Shown one piece after another: positions 32,765 to 42,187 of a DNA stretch of 64,000 nt. The DNA is from DASQFQ01 sp963805525 (GTDB taxonomy: Bacteria; Actinomycetota; Thermoleophilia; Solirubrobacterales; Solirubrobacteraceae). The DNA is taken from positions 930,001 through 994,000 of the forward strand of contig CAWDUT010000004.1 in assembly GCA_963805525.1 (NCBI GenBank). Direction: 5' to 3'. Made by a program: the position numbers and the translations under genes. The first letter of the stretch is position 1. Each line of letters opens with the position of its first letter. Below the pieces are notes generated by a model, which saw only the letters and a list, made by a program, of their open reading frames with translations, made no database searches and was not told the DNA's origin.

Positions 32765-34216
32765 TCAGCGCATTGCGGGGAACAGCACGACCTCGCGGAT
32801 CGAGCGGGTCCCGGTGAGCAGCATCACGAGTCGGTCGATGCCGATCCCGATGCCGCCGGTCGGCGGCATGCCGTACTCGAGCGCCTCGACGTAGGCCTCG
32901 TCGTAGGGCTGTGCCTCCTCGTCGCCGGCCTCGGCGAACGCCCGCTGCTCCTCGAACCGGGCGCGCTGGTCGTCCGGGTCGTTGAGCTCCGAGAACGCGT
33001 TGGCGAACTCCATGCCGGCGGCGTAGACCTCCCAGCGCTCGACCAGCCCGTCCTTGGCGCGATGGCGCTTCGCGAACGGGGACAGCTCGACCGGATAGTC
33101 GCGGAGGAACGTCGGCTGGATCAGCTTCGGCTCGACGAACTTGGTCAGCAGCTGGTCGACCATCTGCGCCCACGTCTCCTCCTCCGGCACCGCGTGGCCG
33201 GCCTCGCGGATCGCCGCGCGCAGCGACTCGATCTCGCGGTGGGCGAGCACGTCGACGCCGGTGCGGGAGCCGATCGCGTCCTGCAGCGTCTCGCGGTGCC
33301 AGGGCGGCGCGAAGTCGAGCTCGCCGGCATAGCCCACATCGGCGGCGACGCGCGAGACCAGGGCCTCGGTGCGCTCGGCGATGTCGTCGTAGTCCGCGTA
33401 GGCCTCGTACCACTCGAGCATCGTGAACTCGGGGTTGTGCTTGAACGAGGTGCCCTCGTTGCGGAAGTCCTTGCCGATCTCGTACACGCGCTCGAGCCCG
33501 CCGACGATCAGCCGCTTGAGGTAGAGCTCGGTCGCCACCCGCAGGTAGTAGTCGCGCTCGAGCGCGTTGTAGAAGGTCGTGAAGGGGCGCGCCGCGCCGC
33601 CGCCGTAGATCGGCTGCAGCACGGGCGTCTCGACCTCGATGAAGCCCCACTCGTCGAGCTGCCGGCGGACCGAGGTGATGACCTTGGCGCGCGTCGTGAA
33701 CAGCTCGCGCGCCTGCTCGTTGGCGATCAGGTCGAGCTCGCGGTGGCGGAAGCGCGTCTCCACGTCGGTCAGCCCGTGGTGCTTCTCGGGCGGCGGGCGC
33801 AGCGACTTGGCGAGCAGCTCCCAGTTGTCGAGCTTCAGCGACAGCTCGCCGCGGCGGGTGCGGAAGATCGTGCCCTCGGCGCCCAGCAGGTCGCCGAGGT
33901 CGAGGTCGAGCAGCGCGCGCAGCGACGCTTCGCCGAGCACGTCCACCCGCGCGTGCAGCTGCATCCGCCCCGTGCGGTCATCGAGGTCGAGGAAGGCCGC
34001 CTTGCCCTGGCCGCGGCGCGCGTGCAGGCGCCCGGCCACGCGCACGTGGTCGTCGGTCTCTTCGCCCGCCTCGAGCGCCTCGTGCGGCGCCTTGACCTCG
34101 GCGATCGAGCGCACCCCCGGGTAGGCGTGGGGGAACGGCTCGATGCCGTTCTCCCGGAGCGCCTCGAGCTTGCGCCGCCGGGCGGCGAGCAGCTCAGAGG
34201 GCTGTTCGTCGCTCAC
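32765..34216 (-). CDS. lysS: Lysyl-tRNA synthetase, class II
   Basis: 483 residues. An N-terminal OB fold binds the anticodon (DDHVRVAGRLHARRGQGKAA). The class II catalytic core has motif 1 around RRQLDEWGFIEVETPVLQP, motif 2 FRNEGTSFKHNPEFTMLE and motif 3 GIGIGIDRLVMLLT. Length and motifs are normal. GTG start at 34216. It follows greA by 2 bp in the coaX-dusB-greA-lysS run, a standard actinobacterial arrangement, and precedes clpC. Confidence 0.98.
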   Translation of the reverse strand: MSDEQPSELLAARRRKLEALRENGIEPFPHAYPGVRSIAEVKAPHEALEAGEETDDHVRVAGRLHARRGQGKAAFLDLDDRTGRMQLHARVDVLGEASLRALLDLDLGDLLGAEGTIFRTRRGELSLKLDNWELLAKSLRPPPEKHHGLTDVETRFRHRELDLIANEQARELFTTRAKVITSVRRQLDEWGFIEVETPVLQPIYGGGAARPFTTFYNALERDYYLRVATELYLKRLIVGGLERVYEIGKDFRNEGTSFKHNPEFTMLEWYEAYADYDDIAERTEALVSRVAADVGYAGELDFAPPWHRETLQDAIGSRTGVDVLAHREIESLRAAIREAGHAVPEEETWAQMVDQLLTKFVEPKLIQPTFLRDYPVELSPFAKRHRAKDGLVERWEVYAAGMEFANAFSELNDPDDQRARFEEQRAFAEAGDEEAQPYDEAYVEALEYGMPPTGGIGIGIDRLVMLLTGTRSIREVVLFPAMR

Positions 34217-34218
34217 GC

Positions 34219-34698
34219 CTAGGCGACTTCGATCTTGGTGATCTTGAGCTTGCGGGCCTTGCCGTTGGGCAGCTGCACGCTGACCTCGTCGTTGCGCTTG
34301 TGACCGACCAGCGCCTTGCCGACGGGGGACTCGTTCGACAGCTTGTTCTCGCCCGGGTTGGCCTCGGTCGAGCCCACGATCGTGTACTTCAGCGACTTGC
34401 CCGACCCCTCGTCCTTGACGTTCACGAGCGAGCCGACGCGCACGACCTCGTTGTCGAGCTCGGAGGAGTCGATCACCGCCGCGGAGCGCAGCTTGTCTTC
34501 GAGCGTGGCGATCCGCGCCTCGAGCATCGCCTGCTCGTTCTTGGCGTCGTCGTACTCCGAGTTCTCGGAGATGTCGCCGAAGTCACGGGCCTCCTTGATG
34601 CGCTCGGCAACCTCCCGGCGCTTCTCGGTGGACAGGTGCTCGATCTCCTTCTTGAGGTTCTCGAGTCCTTCTGGGGTGAGAAGTACGTCCTTCTGCAT
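34219..34698 (-). CDS. greA: Transcription elongation factor GreA
   Basis: 159 residues. The N-terminal coiled coil opens KDVLLTPEGLENLKKEIEHL and carries the acidic tip GDISENSEYDDAKNEQ, which enters the RNA polymerase secondary channel and stimulates cleavage of backtracked RNA. The C-terminal FKBP-like domain includes YTIVGSTEANP and SPVGKALVGHKRND. The ATG at 34698 gives the canonical length; upstream frame extension is not conserved-looking. It lies 28 bp after dusB. Confidence 0.97.
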   Translation of the reverse strand: MQKDVLLTPEGLENLKKEIEHLSTEKRREVAERIKEARDFGDISENSEYDDAKNEQAMLEARIATLEDKLRSAAVIDSSELDNEVVRVGSLVNVKDEGSGKSLKYTIVGSTEANPGENKLSNESPVGKALVGHKRNDEVSVQLPNGKARKLKITKIEVA

Positions 34699-34726
34699 GC
34701 GAGCGGCGTCCTTTACGGATGCGGGT

Positions 34727-35734
34727 TCAGGCGGCTCGGCTGGCGAGCGGCGGAGCATGGTAGCGCAGGCTCCGCAGGATCTCGCGCTGCTCCTCAAGGG
34801 TGTTTGCGCATTGCAGCTCCGCCAGTGTCGCGCGCGGCGCTCCGAGGCGCGTGAGGTACCACGGATAGAACTTGCGCAGGTAGCGCCCGCCGCGCTCCTC
34901 ACCCAGGTGCTCGACCGCGCGATCGACGACCCAGTCGAGCTCGTCGAGGATGTCCTCGGGCGTCGGCTCGCCCAGCTGTTCGTCGAGCAGCTGGGCGAAC
35001 AGCCAGGGGTTGCCGAGCGAGCCGCGGGCGAGCATCACCGCGGCCGCGCCGGTGTGGTCGAGCACCCAGCGGATGTGGTCGGGCGCGTCGAGGCCGCCGG
35101 AGACGATGACCGGCACGGGGAGCGACTCGACGAGCTCCTTGGCGAGGTCGTAGTCGGGCGTGCCCTTGTGGCGCACGGCCGCGCTACGCGGGTGGAAGCT
35201 GACGCCGGCCACGCCGGCCTCCTCGACGAGCCGGTGCGCGACCTCGACGCCCTCGCGCTCGCCGGGCTTGCGGCCGGCGCGCAGCTTGACCGTGACGGGA
35301 AGACCCGAGCCCTCGCGCGCGGCGCGCGCCACGGCGATCGCGGTGTCCGGGTCGCCGAGCAGCGCGGCGCCCGCGCCGGTCTTGCAGACCTTCGGCACCG
35401 GGCAGCCCATGTTGAGGTCGATCAGATCCGCGCCCGCGCGCGCGACGGTCGCGGCGGCGGAGCGCATGATCTCCGGGTCGTGCCCGAACAGCTGGACGGA
35501 CACGGGCCCGCCCGCACGCTCGTCGGGGTGGATGACGAGCAGCTCGTCGAGCGTCTTGCGGTTGCCGTAGTGGACGGCGAAGCTCGAGACCATCTCGGAG
35601 ACCGCGAGCCCGGCGCCGTAGCGCTTGGCCTGCAGGCGCACGAACCAGTTGCCGATGCCGGCGAGCGGCGCCAGCACGACGCGGTTCGGGATGGTCAGGC
35701 CACCGAGGGTCCAGGGCTCGCGGATCGCGCGCAT
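34727..35734 (-). CDS. dusB: tRNA-dihydrouridine synthase (DusB family)
   Basis: 335 residues, FMN-dependent TIM barrel that reduces uridines in tRNA. Family motifs are RVVLAPLAGIGNWFVRL, the NMGCPVPKVCKTGAGAALL segment with the catalytic Cys in KVCKTGAG, VTVKLRAGRKPGE, GVSFHPRSAAVRHKG and VIVSGGLDAPD. It is placed between coaX (10 bp upstream) and greA, probably in one transcript. Confidence 0.95.
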   Translation of the reverse strand: MRAIREPWTLGGLTIPNRVVLAPLAGIGNWFVRLQAKRYGAGLAVSEMVSSFAVHYGNRKTLDELLVIHPDERAGGPVSVQLFGHDPEIMRSAAATVARAGADLIDLNMGCPVPKVCKTGAGAALLGDPDTAIAVARAAREGSGLPVTVKLRAGRKPGEREGVEVAHRLVEEAGVAGVSFHPRSAAVRHKGTPDYDLAKELVESLPVPVIVSGGLDAPDHIRWVLDHTGAAAVMLARGSLGNPWLFAQLLDEQLGEPTPEDILDELDWVVDRAVEHLGEERGGRYLRKFYPWYLTRLGAPRATLAELQCANTLEEQREILRSLRYHAPPLASRAA

Positions 35735-35744
35735 GCCCTCGAGT

Positions 35745-36512
35745 CTAGGGCTGGTTCCGCTCCCAGATGAGCTTCAGCCCGTTGAGCGTCAGCAGGTCGT
35801 CGACCTCGCTGATCGAGTCGCAGAACGGCACGATCGCGCTGGCCAGCCCACCGGTGGCGAGCATGTGCGTGTCCTCCCCCAGCTCGGCGCGCAGGCGCGC
35901 GAGGATGCCGTCCACCATGCCCGCGTAGCCGTAGACGATGCCGGCGCGGATGGCGTCGATCGTCGTCTTGCCGATCAGCGCGCGCGGGGTGCCGAGCTCG
36001 ATCTTCGGCAGTGCGGCGGCGCGCTCGGTGAGCGCCTCCATCGAGATCTCGACGCCGGGGAAGATGATCCCGCCGAGGTACTCGCCGCCCGCGCTGACCA
36101 CGTCGTAGGTCACCGCGGTGCCGAAGTCGACGACCACGCACGGACCGCCGACCTTCTCGTAGCCGGCGACCGCGTTGACGAGCCGGTCCGGCCCGATCTC
36201 GTGCGGGTTGTCGTAGCGGATCGGCATCCCCGTGCGGAGCCCGGGGCCGACCATCTTCACGTCCGCGTCGAGGTACTGCGCGCCCATCGCGGTGTACTCC
36301 GGCCGCAGCTGCGGGACCGTCGACGAGACGATCATCCCGTCGAGCATCTCGAGGTGCATGCCGCGCAGCGCGAGCAGGTTGCGCAGCGCCGCGCCCAGCT
36401 CGTCCGCCGTCGACTCGCGCACGGTGGCGAAGCGCCAGTGCTGGACGAGCTCGCCGTCGCGGTAGGTGCCGAGGTGCGTCTGGGTGTTGCCGGCGTCGAC
36501 GACGAGAAGCAT
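35745..36512 (-). CDS. coaX: Type III pantothenate kinase
   Basis: 255 residues, first step of coenzyme A synthesis. ASKHA-fold motifs are LLVVDAGNTQTHLGTY (phosphate 1), the substrate segment GPDRLVNAVAGYEK, VVVDFGTAVTYDVV (phosphate 2) and GGEYLGGIIFPG. The ATG at 36512 starts exactly at the first strand. First gene of the coaX-dusB-greA-lysS run and divergent from the PKD protein gene with a 55-bp gap. In M. tuberculosis panC/panD precede coaX; they are not here. Confidence 0.96.
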   Translation of the reverse strand: MLLVVDAGNTQTHLGTYRDGELVQHWRFATVRESTADELGAALRNLLALRGMHLEMLDGMIVSSTVPQLRPEYTAMGAQYLDADVKMVGPGLRTGMPIRYDNPHEIGPDRLVNAVAGYEKVGGPCVVVDFGTAVTYDVVSAGGEYLGGIIFPGVEISMEALTERAAALPKIELGTPRALIGKTTIDAIRAGIVYGYAGMVDGILARLRAELGEDTHMLATGGLASAIVPFCDSISEVDDLLTLNGLKLIWERNQP

Positions 36513-36555
36513 GACCTTTGGGGAGTATTGCTTGTGCCCGTGTCTCACCGGAAGT

Positions 36556-36561
36556 TAGCGT
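36556..36561 (+). promoter_or_regulatory. Probable -10 element of the PKD protein gene (leaderless spacing)
   Basis: TAGCGT ends 6 nt before the GTG at 36568. Confidence 0.35.
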
Positions 36562-36567
36562 GGAGCG

Positions 36568-39500
36568 GTGGGGGCGAGGGCCGGAGTCCTGAGCGTGCTT
36601 CTAGCGATGCTGATCGCGGTGTTCGCCCCTGGCACCGCGTCCGCGACCGTCCAGTCCGTCACGGCCGTAGACGAGGACGGCGCTCCGACTGACAGCTACA
36701 TGCTCACCGATGGGGTGTACGGAAAGGTGCCGACCTCCGCCAGCGGCGGCTACGTCTGCGCTGTCCGTCCCGGCGCCACCGCCTGTGCCGCGAAGGCGAT
36801 CCCGATTCCGCCGTTCAGCGTCGACCCCGCCGTCCCGCTCTACGCGCCGAAATCGCTCCCGGTCGGGACCTACGAGTTGATCGGCTACAACGACGGCGAG
36901 CCGGTCAGCGCGCGCTCCGTGGAGTTCCAGGTGACAGCGGCGCAGTGCACAGTCGAGACCGACACCTTCTGCGACTCCAAGCTCGACGCGTTCAAGACCT
37001 CGGCGAACTCCACGTACGCGGGCGCCATCGTCATGAGCAGCTTTCGCGCACTCGCGATGTTCGGCTCGGGCGTGGTGTCCACATGTGTCGCGTTCAGCAC
37101 GTCAGGCGGGTTGTTCAGCCTCGGGGGCATCGCCGCGGGGGGCGCGACCTTCTTCGCACTCGAGGTGATCGGGATCGGCGTGTTCGCCAACCAGCTCGGG
37201 TTGTTGAAGGGCGCGGACATTGCCTCTCAGGCGGTCACGCACTTCCAGCAGCTCAAGGCCGATCCCCCTGACCCGAACTATCAGACGGTGAAGGCGCCGG
37301 AGTTCTCCGACCTTCCCAGGCCCACCGATCCGGACGACCTCGAGGTCTTCGACGCCCACGACCGGCTTGCGGCGTACTCCGGCGCGCTCCTCCATGCGCT
37401 CGAGCGATTCCAGGGAGCTGACGAGGCCGGCGACGACGAGAAGGCGCTCATGCAGCTCGAGGCAATGGCGGACTTCAACCGGAAGATGACCACCGCGGCC
37501 GGCGACGTCGTGGACGCCGACCGAGCCTACGCGGCGCGCATCGCGGCCGATCCCGACGGCGACGTCACGATCACGCAGGATCAGCTCGACGGGGCACAGG
37601 CCTTCACCGACCGCGTGGCCGCGTCCGGCCTGACCCAGGACGAGCAGGACCAACTCGTCGACCTCGGCCTCACCCAGACGGAACGCGACGAGGTCGAGGC
37701 GGATCTTGGCCACCTGGAACTCGGAGGCGTCGAGGTGGGCCGCTCTTTGTCGGAGCATCTCGAGGACTCGGCGAGCCTCACTGAGGCTGGGATCCCTGGG
37801 TTCGAGGAGTTCGGTGCGGAGCTCGACCGCATGATCGAACAGCGGTCGTCGAGCAACAACCCGCCGACGAGTGCGTTCAGCGCGTCGCCCACAGACGGCG
37901 ATGCGCCACTCTCCGTTGACTTCGATGCCACCGCCTCGAGTGATTTCGATGGCCACGTCACCTCCTACAGCTGGGACTTCGGCGACGGTGGCACGGGCAG
38001 CGGCGCGACGATCTCGCACACCTACTCCTCGCCCGGGACGTACACGGCCACGCTCACCGTCACCGACGACGACGGCGCGACGGCCACCTCGACGCGGACC
38101 ATCCACGTCGCCCAACCCAACGCGCCACCCGCGGCGTCCTTCACCGCCACGCCGACCTCGGGCACCGTGCCGCTGAACGTCGGCTTCGACGCTACGGGTT
38201 CGATCGACGGAGACGGGAGCGTCGTCGCGTACGCGTGGGCCTTCGGCGATGGCAACGCGGCCATCGGGTCGGCGCCGTCGCACACCTACACCGCCGCCGG
38301 CACCTACACGGTCACGCTCACCGTGACCGACGACGACGGCGCCACCGCGAGCGCGACCTCGACGATCGCGGCGACGGATCCCGCGAACGTTGCGCCGACG
38401 GCGTCGTTCACGGCCACGCCCGACTCCGGAACCGCCCCGCTCGAGGTCACCTTCGACGCCGGCGCGTCGGCCGACTCCGACGGCCAGGTGAGCTCGTACG
38501 CGTGGAGCTTCGGCGACGGCAACGCGGGGAGCGGCGTGGCGCCCTCCCACACGTTCACGACGGCCGGCACGTACACGGTGACGCTGACCGTCACGGACGA
38601 TCACGGCGCCACCGACACGGCGCAGACGACGATCGGCGTGGCGAAACCCGGCAACACGGCGCCGAGCGCAGTGCTGAGCGCGGTCCCGTCGTCGGGCGAC
38701 GCGCCGCTCGACGTGACGTTCGACGCCTCCGGCTCGTCGGACCAGGAGGGCAGCATCGCAAGCGCGACGCTCGACTTCGGCGACGGCGCGAGCGCCGGGA
38801 CGGGCTCAACCCTGCACACGTACACGACGCCGGGCACCTACACCGCCACACTGACCGTGACCGACGAGGACGGCGCGACCGACGCGACGACCCAGACGAT
38901 CACGGTCACGAAGCCGAACCAGAAGCCGCATGCCGAGTTCACCGCCGACCCGGCCTCGGGCGACTCGCCGCTGAACGTGTCCTTCGACGCGTCGGGATCC
39001 ACCGACGAGGCCGGGATCGTCACCTACGAGTGGGACTTCGGCGACGGCGCCACCGGCTCCGGCATAACTGCGGCCCATGTGTACAGGAACGGCGGTTCCT
39101 TCACGGCCACGCTGCGCGTGACGGACACGGACGGCGCCACCGATGAGACGAGCAGGAGGATCGACGTCACCGCCGCCAGCCACGCGCCCGAGCCGGTCGA
39201 CGACACGCTCGCCGCGGAGGGCGCCGGCGCGCTCGACGTGCTCGCCAACGACAGCGACCCCGACGGCGACGCGCTGCGCGTCGTCGCCACCGGCGCGCCC
39301 GCGCACGGCACCGTCCACTGCACCACACTCGGCGGCTGCCTCTACACGGCCGCGACCGGCTACGAAGGGCCGGACAGCTTCACGTACCGCGTGGCCGACA
39401 CCGGCGGTCTCGAGGCAACCGCCAAGGTGAGCGTCGACGTCACCACGGCGTCGGCTCCGTCGTCCCTCCTGGCCCGCGCCGACCACGCCGCCACGCGCCA

Positions 39501-42171
39501 GGGTACGGCCGTCACCGTCCACGTCCTCGCCAACGACTCCGGCACCGGGCTGCACCTCACGGACTCCACCGATCCGGCGCACGGCAGCGTCGCGTGCGAG
39601 GAGGACGGCGACTGCGTCTACACCCCGAGCGCCGGCTACTCGGGCAGCGACGGGTTCTCCTACACGGTGGCGAACGCCGACGGCGACGAGCGGAGCGCCG
39701 ACGTCGAGATCGCGATCGCTCCGTCGACCGCCGGCTATGGCGTCAAGGTCGGCGGCGCGCCGGCCGCGGCAGGCAAGGCCGGCCTCGTCGAAGGGCAGGG
39801 AGCGATCTGGGGCGCCGCGGTCGCGCCCGCGCCCGCCGGCGTCACCGATGAGGCGCTCGCCGCGCTCCCGCTCCCGGCGGTGACGGCCGAGCTCGACGGC
39901 GCACACGCGCTCAAGCCGTCGTCGGTCCGCACCGCGCGCGGCTGGACGGCCGAGCCCGCGACGGCCGGTACACGCACGCTGCACGCCAAGGCGGGGAGCG
40001 ACGCGCTGCTCGGCGAGGTGTCCGACGCGATCCCGCGGCCGCTGCCGGCCATCGCGCAGGGCACCGGCGGCGACGGGCACGTGCCGATCCTCGTCGGCTC
40101 GAAGGTCTTCGCGTTCTTCCACCACAGCAGCCCCACCCAGGTCACCTGCGTCGACCGGGCCACGGGCAGTCTCTGCCCCGGCTATCCGAAGGCGCTCAAC
40201 CAGGCGACGACGAACATCCCCGGCCCCGCGGTCGTCGTCGGCTCACGCATCTACGTCCACCTCGCGCCCACGCAGTTCGCCGCGCAGCGGACGGCGCACG
40301 CCCTCTACTGCTGGGACGCCGCGAAGGACCGCACCTGCGGCCTGATCGTGGTCGACCGGCTGGACCGCCAGTACGCGTACGCCTCCGCGCCCGTGCGCAT
40401 CGGCGACAAGGTGTACTTCGGCGGCGACGGCGGCCGCCTCTACTGCGTCGACCCCGCCACCAACGCGTCGTGCGCGGTCGCCTCGCTCCCCACCGGCCTC
40501 GGGCCGGACACGAGCGAGTACGACATCGTCGGTCACGGCTCCCGCGTGTATCTCGCGAGGCTCTACGGCCTCACGGCGTGCATCGACGTGACCGCCGGGG
40601 CCCCGTGCCCGGGGTGGGCGTCGCCGCGGCAGCTCGCCGGCTACAACCTCGTCACCCACCACAACACGGCCGGCACGGCCGACGGCGTGTGCTCGATTGT
40701 GGGGGGCGCCGGCCTGTGCTACACCGACTCCGCCCCGGGGGCCGCGATCCCCATCACGGGCTGGCCCGGTACCGAGGACTACTACTCGGTCACGGCCGAG
40801 GCCGAGACCGGGAAGCGGACGCTGATGGCCTCCCACGGCACCGGCGGCCTCGGGTGCTGGGACTGGACGACGATGGCGCGTTGCACGGGCGGCGACTACG
40901 TGGACGGCTGGATCAGCCAGGACACGCAGGCGCAGGCGCTCCCGATGGCCTACGGCGCGGCCTACGACGGGTCATGCGTGGTGGGCCTCGGCGACCCGGG
41001 GCTGATCTTCACCGTCGATCCGGCCGGGCACGCGCCCTGCACCAGCCTCGGCGCCGGCACCGAGCCGCGCACCATCGACCTGCGCGACCAGCGTTGCGAC
41101 AACACGGTCGGCGGCGCCACGTGGCAGGCGGTGGCGCTCGCCGACAGCGCGCCCGGCGAGCTCGCCGCCGTGACGGTCACCGTCCGCGACGCCGCCACTG
41201 GCGCGCTGCTGGCCTCGAAGGACATCGCCGGCAGCAAGCTCGACCTCACCGGCATCGACACGAAGGCCCATCCCGCGATCACCGTGGCCGCGAACGCGAT
41301 CAGCACGTCCGGCGACCCCGCCTGGGCAGACTCGGTGCCGCCGCGCATCCGCGTCGCCTGGAAGGCCGACCCGAAGCAGCTGTGCTTCGAGACCACGACG
41401 CAGATCGCCTGCGCCTCCCCGCTCGCGCCGATCGGGGTCACTGCGTCGATCGACGGCTCGGCGGCGAAGGACGAGGAGACGCTCGACGTCGTCCGCGGCG
41501 CCTGCCCTGCGAACCCCACGCCGACGCCGAAGCCCAGCGCGGGCGGCACGGCCGGCAGCACACAGCAGTCGAGCGCCGCCGACCTCGTCCGCTCGTGCGC
41601 GAGCCGCGGGGTGGTGCTCGAGGACGTGATCCCGGCCGGCAACCGCGTGAAGCTGCTCGGCGTGGCCGAGGAGCGCTTCAAGGGTCGCCGGGTCGACATC
41701 GTCTTCGCCGCCACCGGGAAGGTCGTCGCGCGGCCCAAGGTCGCGCCCGACGGCTCGTTCTCAGCGACCGCGCCGATGCCGCCGCGACGGCTGCGCAGCT
41801 CCAACCGCGCCCGCTACCAGGCGCGCGTCGGCGGCGAGCGGTCGCTCAACCTCAAGCTCATGCGGCGCATGCTGGTCACGTCGGTGCGGACGAGCGGCGG
41901 CAAGGTGACGATCGCGGGCAAGGTGATCGGCCCGCTGGCGCTGCGTGCCAAGGACCGCGAGATCGTGCTCGAGCGGCGGGTGACGTGCACGCGGCTCGTC
42001 ACCGTCAGCCGCTTCCGGCCGCGCGCCAGCGGGGCGTTCAAGGTCACGGTGCCGGTGCCGGCGGGCACGTCGGCGGCGGTCTACCGGCTGCGCACGAAGG
42101 TGCGGGTGAGCACACACGGCAGCCGGCTGTCGAGCACGTTCACGCTCCCGCGGGCCATCGGCTTCCGCTGA
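36568..42171 (+). CDS. Giant secreted PKD-repeat protein with beta-propeller-like region
   Basis: 1,867 residues. Signal peptide (about 1-26, ending PGTASA). Residues 27-155 form a beta-rich head. A glycine-rich hydrophobic stretch at about 156-214 could insert in a membrane. A charged helical segment runs at 220-425. Five PKD domains (about 430-872) share WDFGDG-type and GTYTATLTVTDDDGAT-type motifs. Two Ig/cadherin-like modules follow (about 872-1050; LDVLANDSDPDGD and VHVLANDSG). Residues about 1150-1500 contain repeated strand-Cys units (LYCWDAAKD, LYCVDPATN, LGCWDWTTM) suggesting a PQQ-like propeller. The last ~250 residues are beta-rich and basic. There is no LPxTG anchor. Probably an extracellular adhesion or carbohydrate-contact protein. 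Confidence 0.88.
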   Translation: MGARAGVLSVLLAMLIAVFAPGTASATVQSVTAVDEDGAPTDSYMLTDGVYGKVPTSASGGYVCAVRPGATACAAKAIPIPPFSVDPAVPLYAPKSLPVGTYELIGYNDGEPVSARSVEFQVTAAQCTVETDTFCDSKLDAFKTSANSTYAGAIVMSSFRALAMFGSGVVSTCVAFSTSGGLFSLGGIAAGGATFFALEVIGIGVFANQLGLLKGADIASQAVTHFQQLKADPPDPNYQTVKAPEFSDLPRPTDPDDLEVFDAHDRLAAYSGALLHALERFQGADEAGDDEKALMQLEAMADFNRKMTTAAGDVVDADRAYAARIAADPDGDVTITQDQLDGAQAFTDRVAASGLTQDEQDQLVDLGLTQTERDEVEADLGHLELGGVEVGRSLSEHLEDSASLTEAGIPGFEEFGAELDRMIEQRSSSNNPPTSAFSASPTDGDAPLSVDFDATASSDFDGHVTSYSWDFGDGGTGSGATISHTYSSPGTYTATLTVTDDDGATATSTRTIHVAQPNAPPAASFTATPTSGTVPLNVGFDATGSIDGDGSVVAYAWAFGDGNAAIGSAPSHTYTAAGTYTVTLTVTDDDGATASATSTIAATDPANVAPTASFTATPDSGTAPLEVTFDAGASADSDGQVSSYAWSFGDGNAGSGVAPSHTFTTAGTYTVTLTVTDDHGATDTAQTTIGVAKPGNTAPSAVLSAVPSSGDAPLDVTFDASGSSDQEGSIASATLDFGDGASAGTGSTLHTYTTPGTYTATLTVTDEDGATDATTQTITVTKPNQKPHAEFTADPASGDSPLNVSFDASGSTDEAGIVTYEWDFGDGATGSGITAAHVYRNGGSFTATLRVTDTDGATDETSRRIDVTAASHAPEPVDDTLAAEGAGALDVLANDSDPDGDALRVVATGAPAHGTVHCTTLGGCLYTAATGYEGPDSFTYRVADTGGLEATAKVSVDVTTASAPSSLLARADHAATRQGTAVTVHVLANDSGTGLHLTDSTDPAHGSVACEEDGDCVYTPSAGYSGSDGFSYTVANADGDERSADVEIAIAPSTAGYGVKVGGAPAAAGKAGLVEGQGAIWGAAVAPAPAGVTDEALAALPLPAVTAELDGAHALKPSSVRTARGWTAEPATAGTRTLHAKAGSDALLGEVSDAIPRPLPAIAQGTGGDGHVPILVGSKVFAFFHHSSPTQVTCVDRATGSLCPGYPKALNQATTNIPGPAVVVGSRIYVHLAPTQFAAQRTAHALYCWDAAKDRTCGLIVVDRLDRQYAYASAPVRIGDKVYFGGDGGRLYCVDPATNASCAVASLPTGLGPDTSEYDIVGHGSRVYLARLYGLTACIDVTAGAPCPGWASPRQLAGYNLVTHHNTAGTADGVCSIVGGAGLCYTDSAPGAAIPITGWPGTEDYYSVTAEAETGKRTLMASHGTGGLGCWDWTTMARCTGGDYVDGWISQDTQAQALPMAYGAAYDGSCVVGLGDPGLIFTVDPAGHAPCTSLGAGTEPRTIDLRDQRCDNTVGGATWQAVALADSAPGELAAVTVTVRDAATGALLASKDIAGSKLDLTGIDTKAHPAITVAANAISTSGDPAWADSVPPRIRVAWKADPKQLCFETTTQIACASPLAPIGVTASIDGSAAKDEETLDVVRGACPANPTPTPKPSAGGTAGSTQQSSAADLVRSCASRGVVLEDVIPAGNRVKLLGVAEERFKGRRVDIVFAATGKVVARPKVAPDGSFSATAPMPPRRLRSSNRARYQARVGGERSLNLKLMRRMLVTSVRTSGGKVTIAGKVIGPLALRAKDREIVLERRVTCTRLVTVSRFRPRASGAFKVTVPVPAGTSAAVYRLRTKVRVSTHGSRLSSTFTLPRAIGFR
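37856..39180 (+). repeat. Five tandem PKD-encoding repeats of about 265 bp
   Basis: Each unit encodes one PKD domain; the segment for GTYT-VTLTVTDDDGAT recurs near-identically around 38035, 38297, 38570, 38835 and, more diverged, 39095. The similarity at DNA level makes the array a candidate for unit gain or loss by recombination. Confidence 0.8.
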
Positions 42172-42172
42172 G

Positions 42173-42178
42173 TAGACT
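42173..42178 (+). promoter_or_regulatory. Probable -10 element of the GST-like gene
   Basis: TAGACT begins 1 nt past the PKD gene stop and ends 9 nt before the GTG at 42188. Confidence 0.4.
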
Positions 42179-42187
42179 CGCGCCGCC

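Noticed and set aside
37856..39180. Regular repeats resembling a CRISPR array
   Set aside because: Units are about 265 bp, in frame and encode PKD domains.
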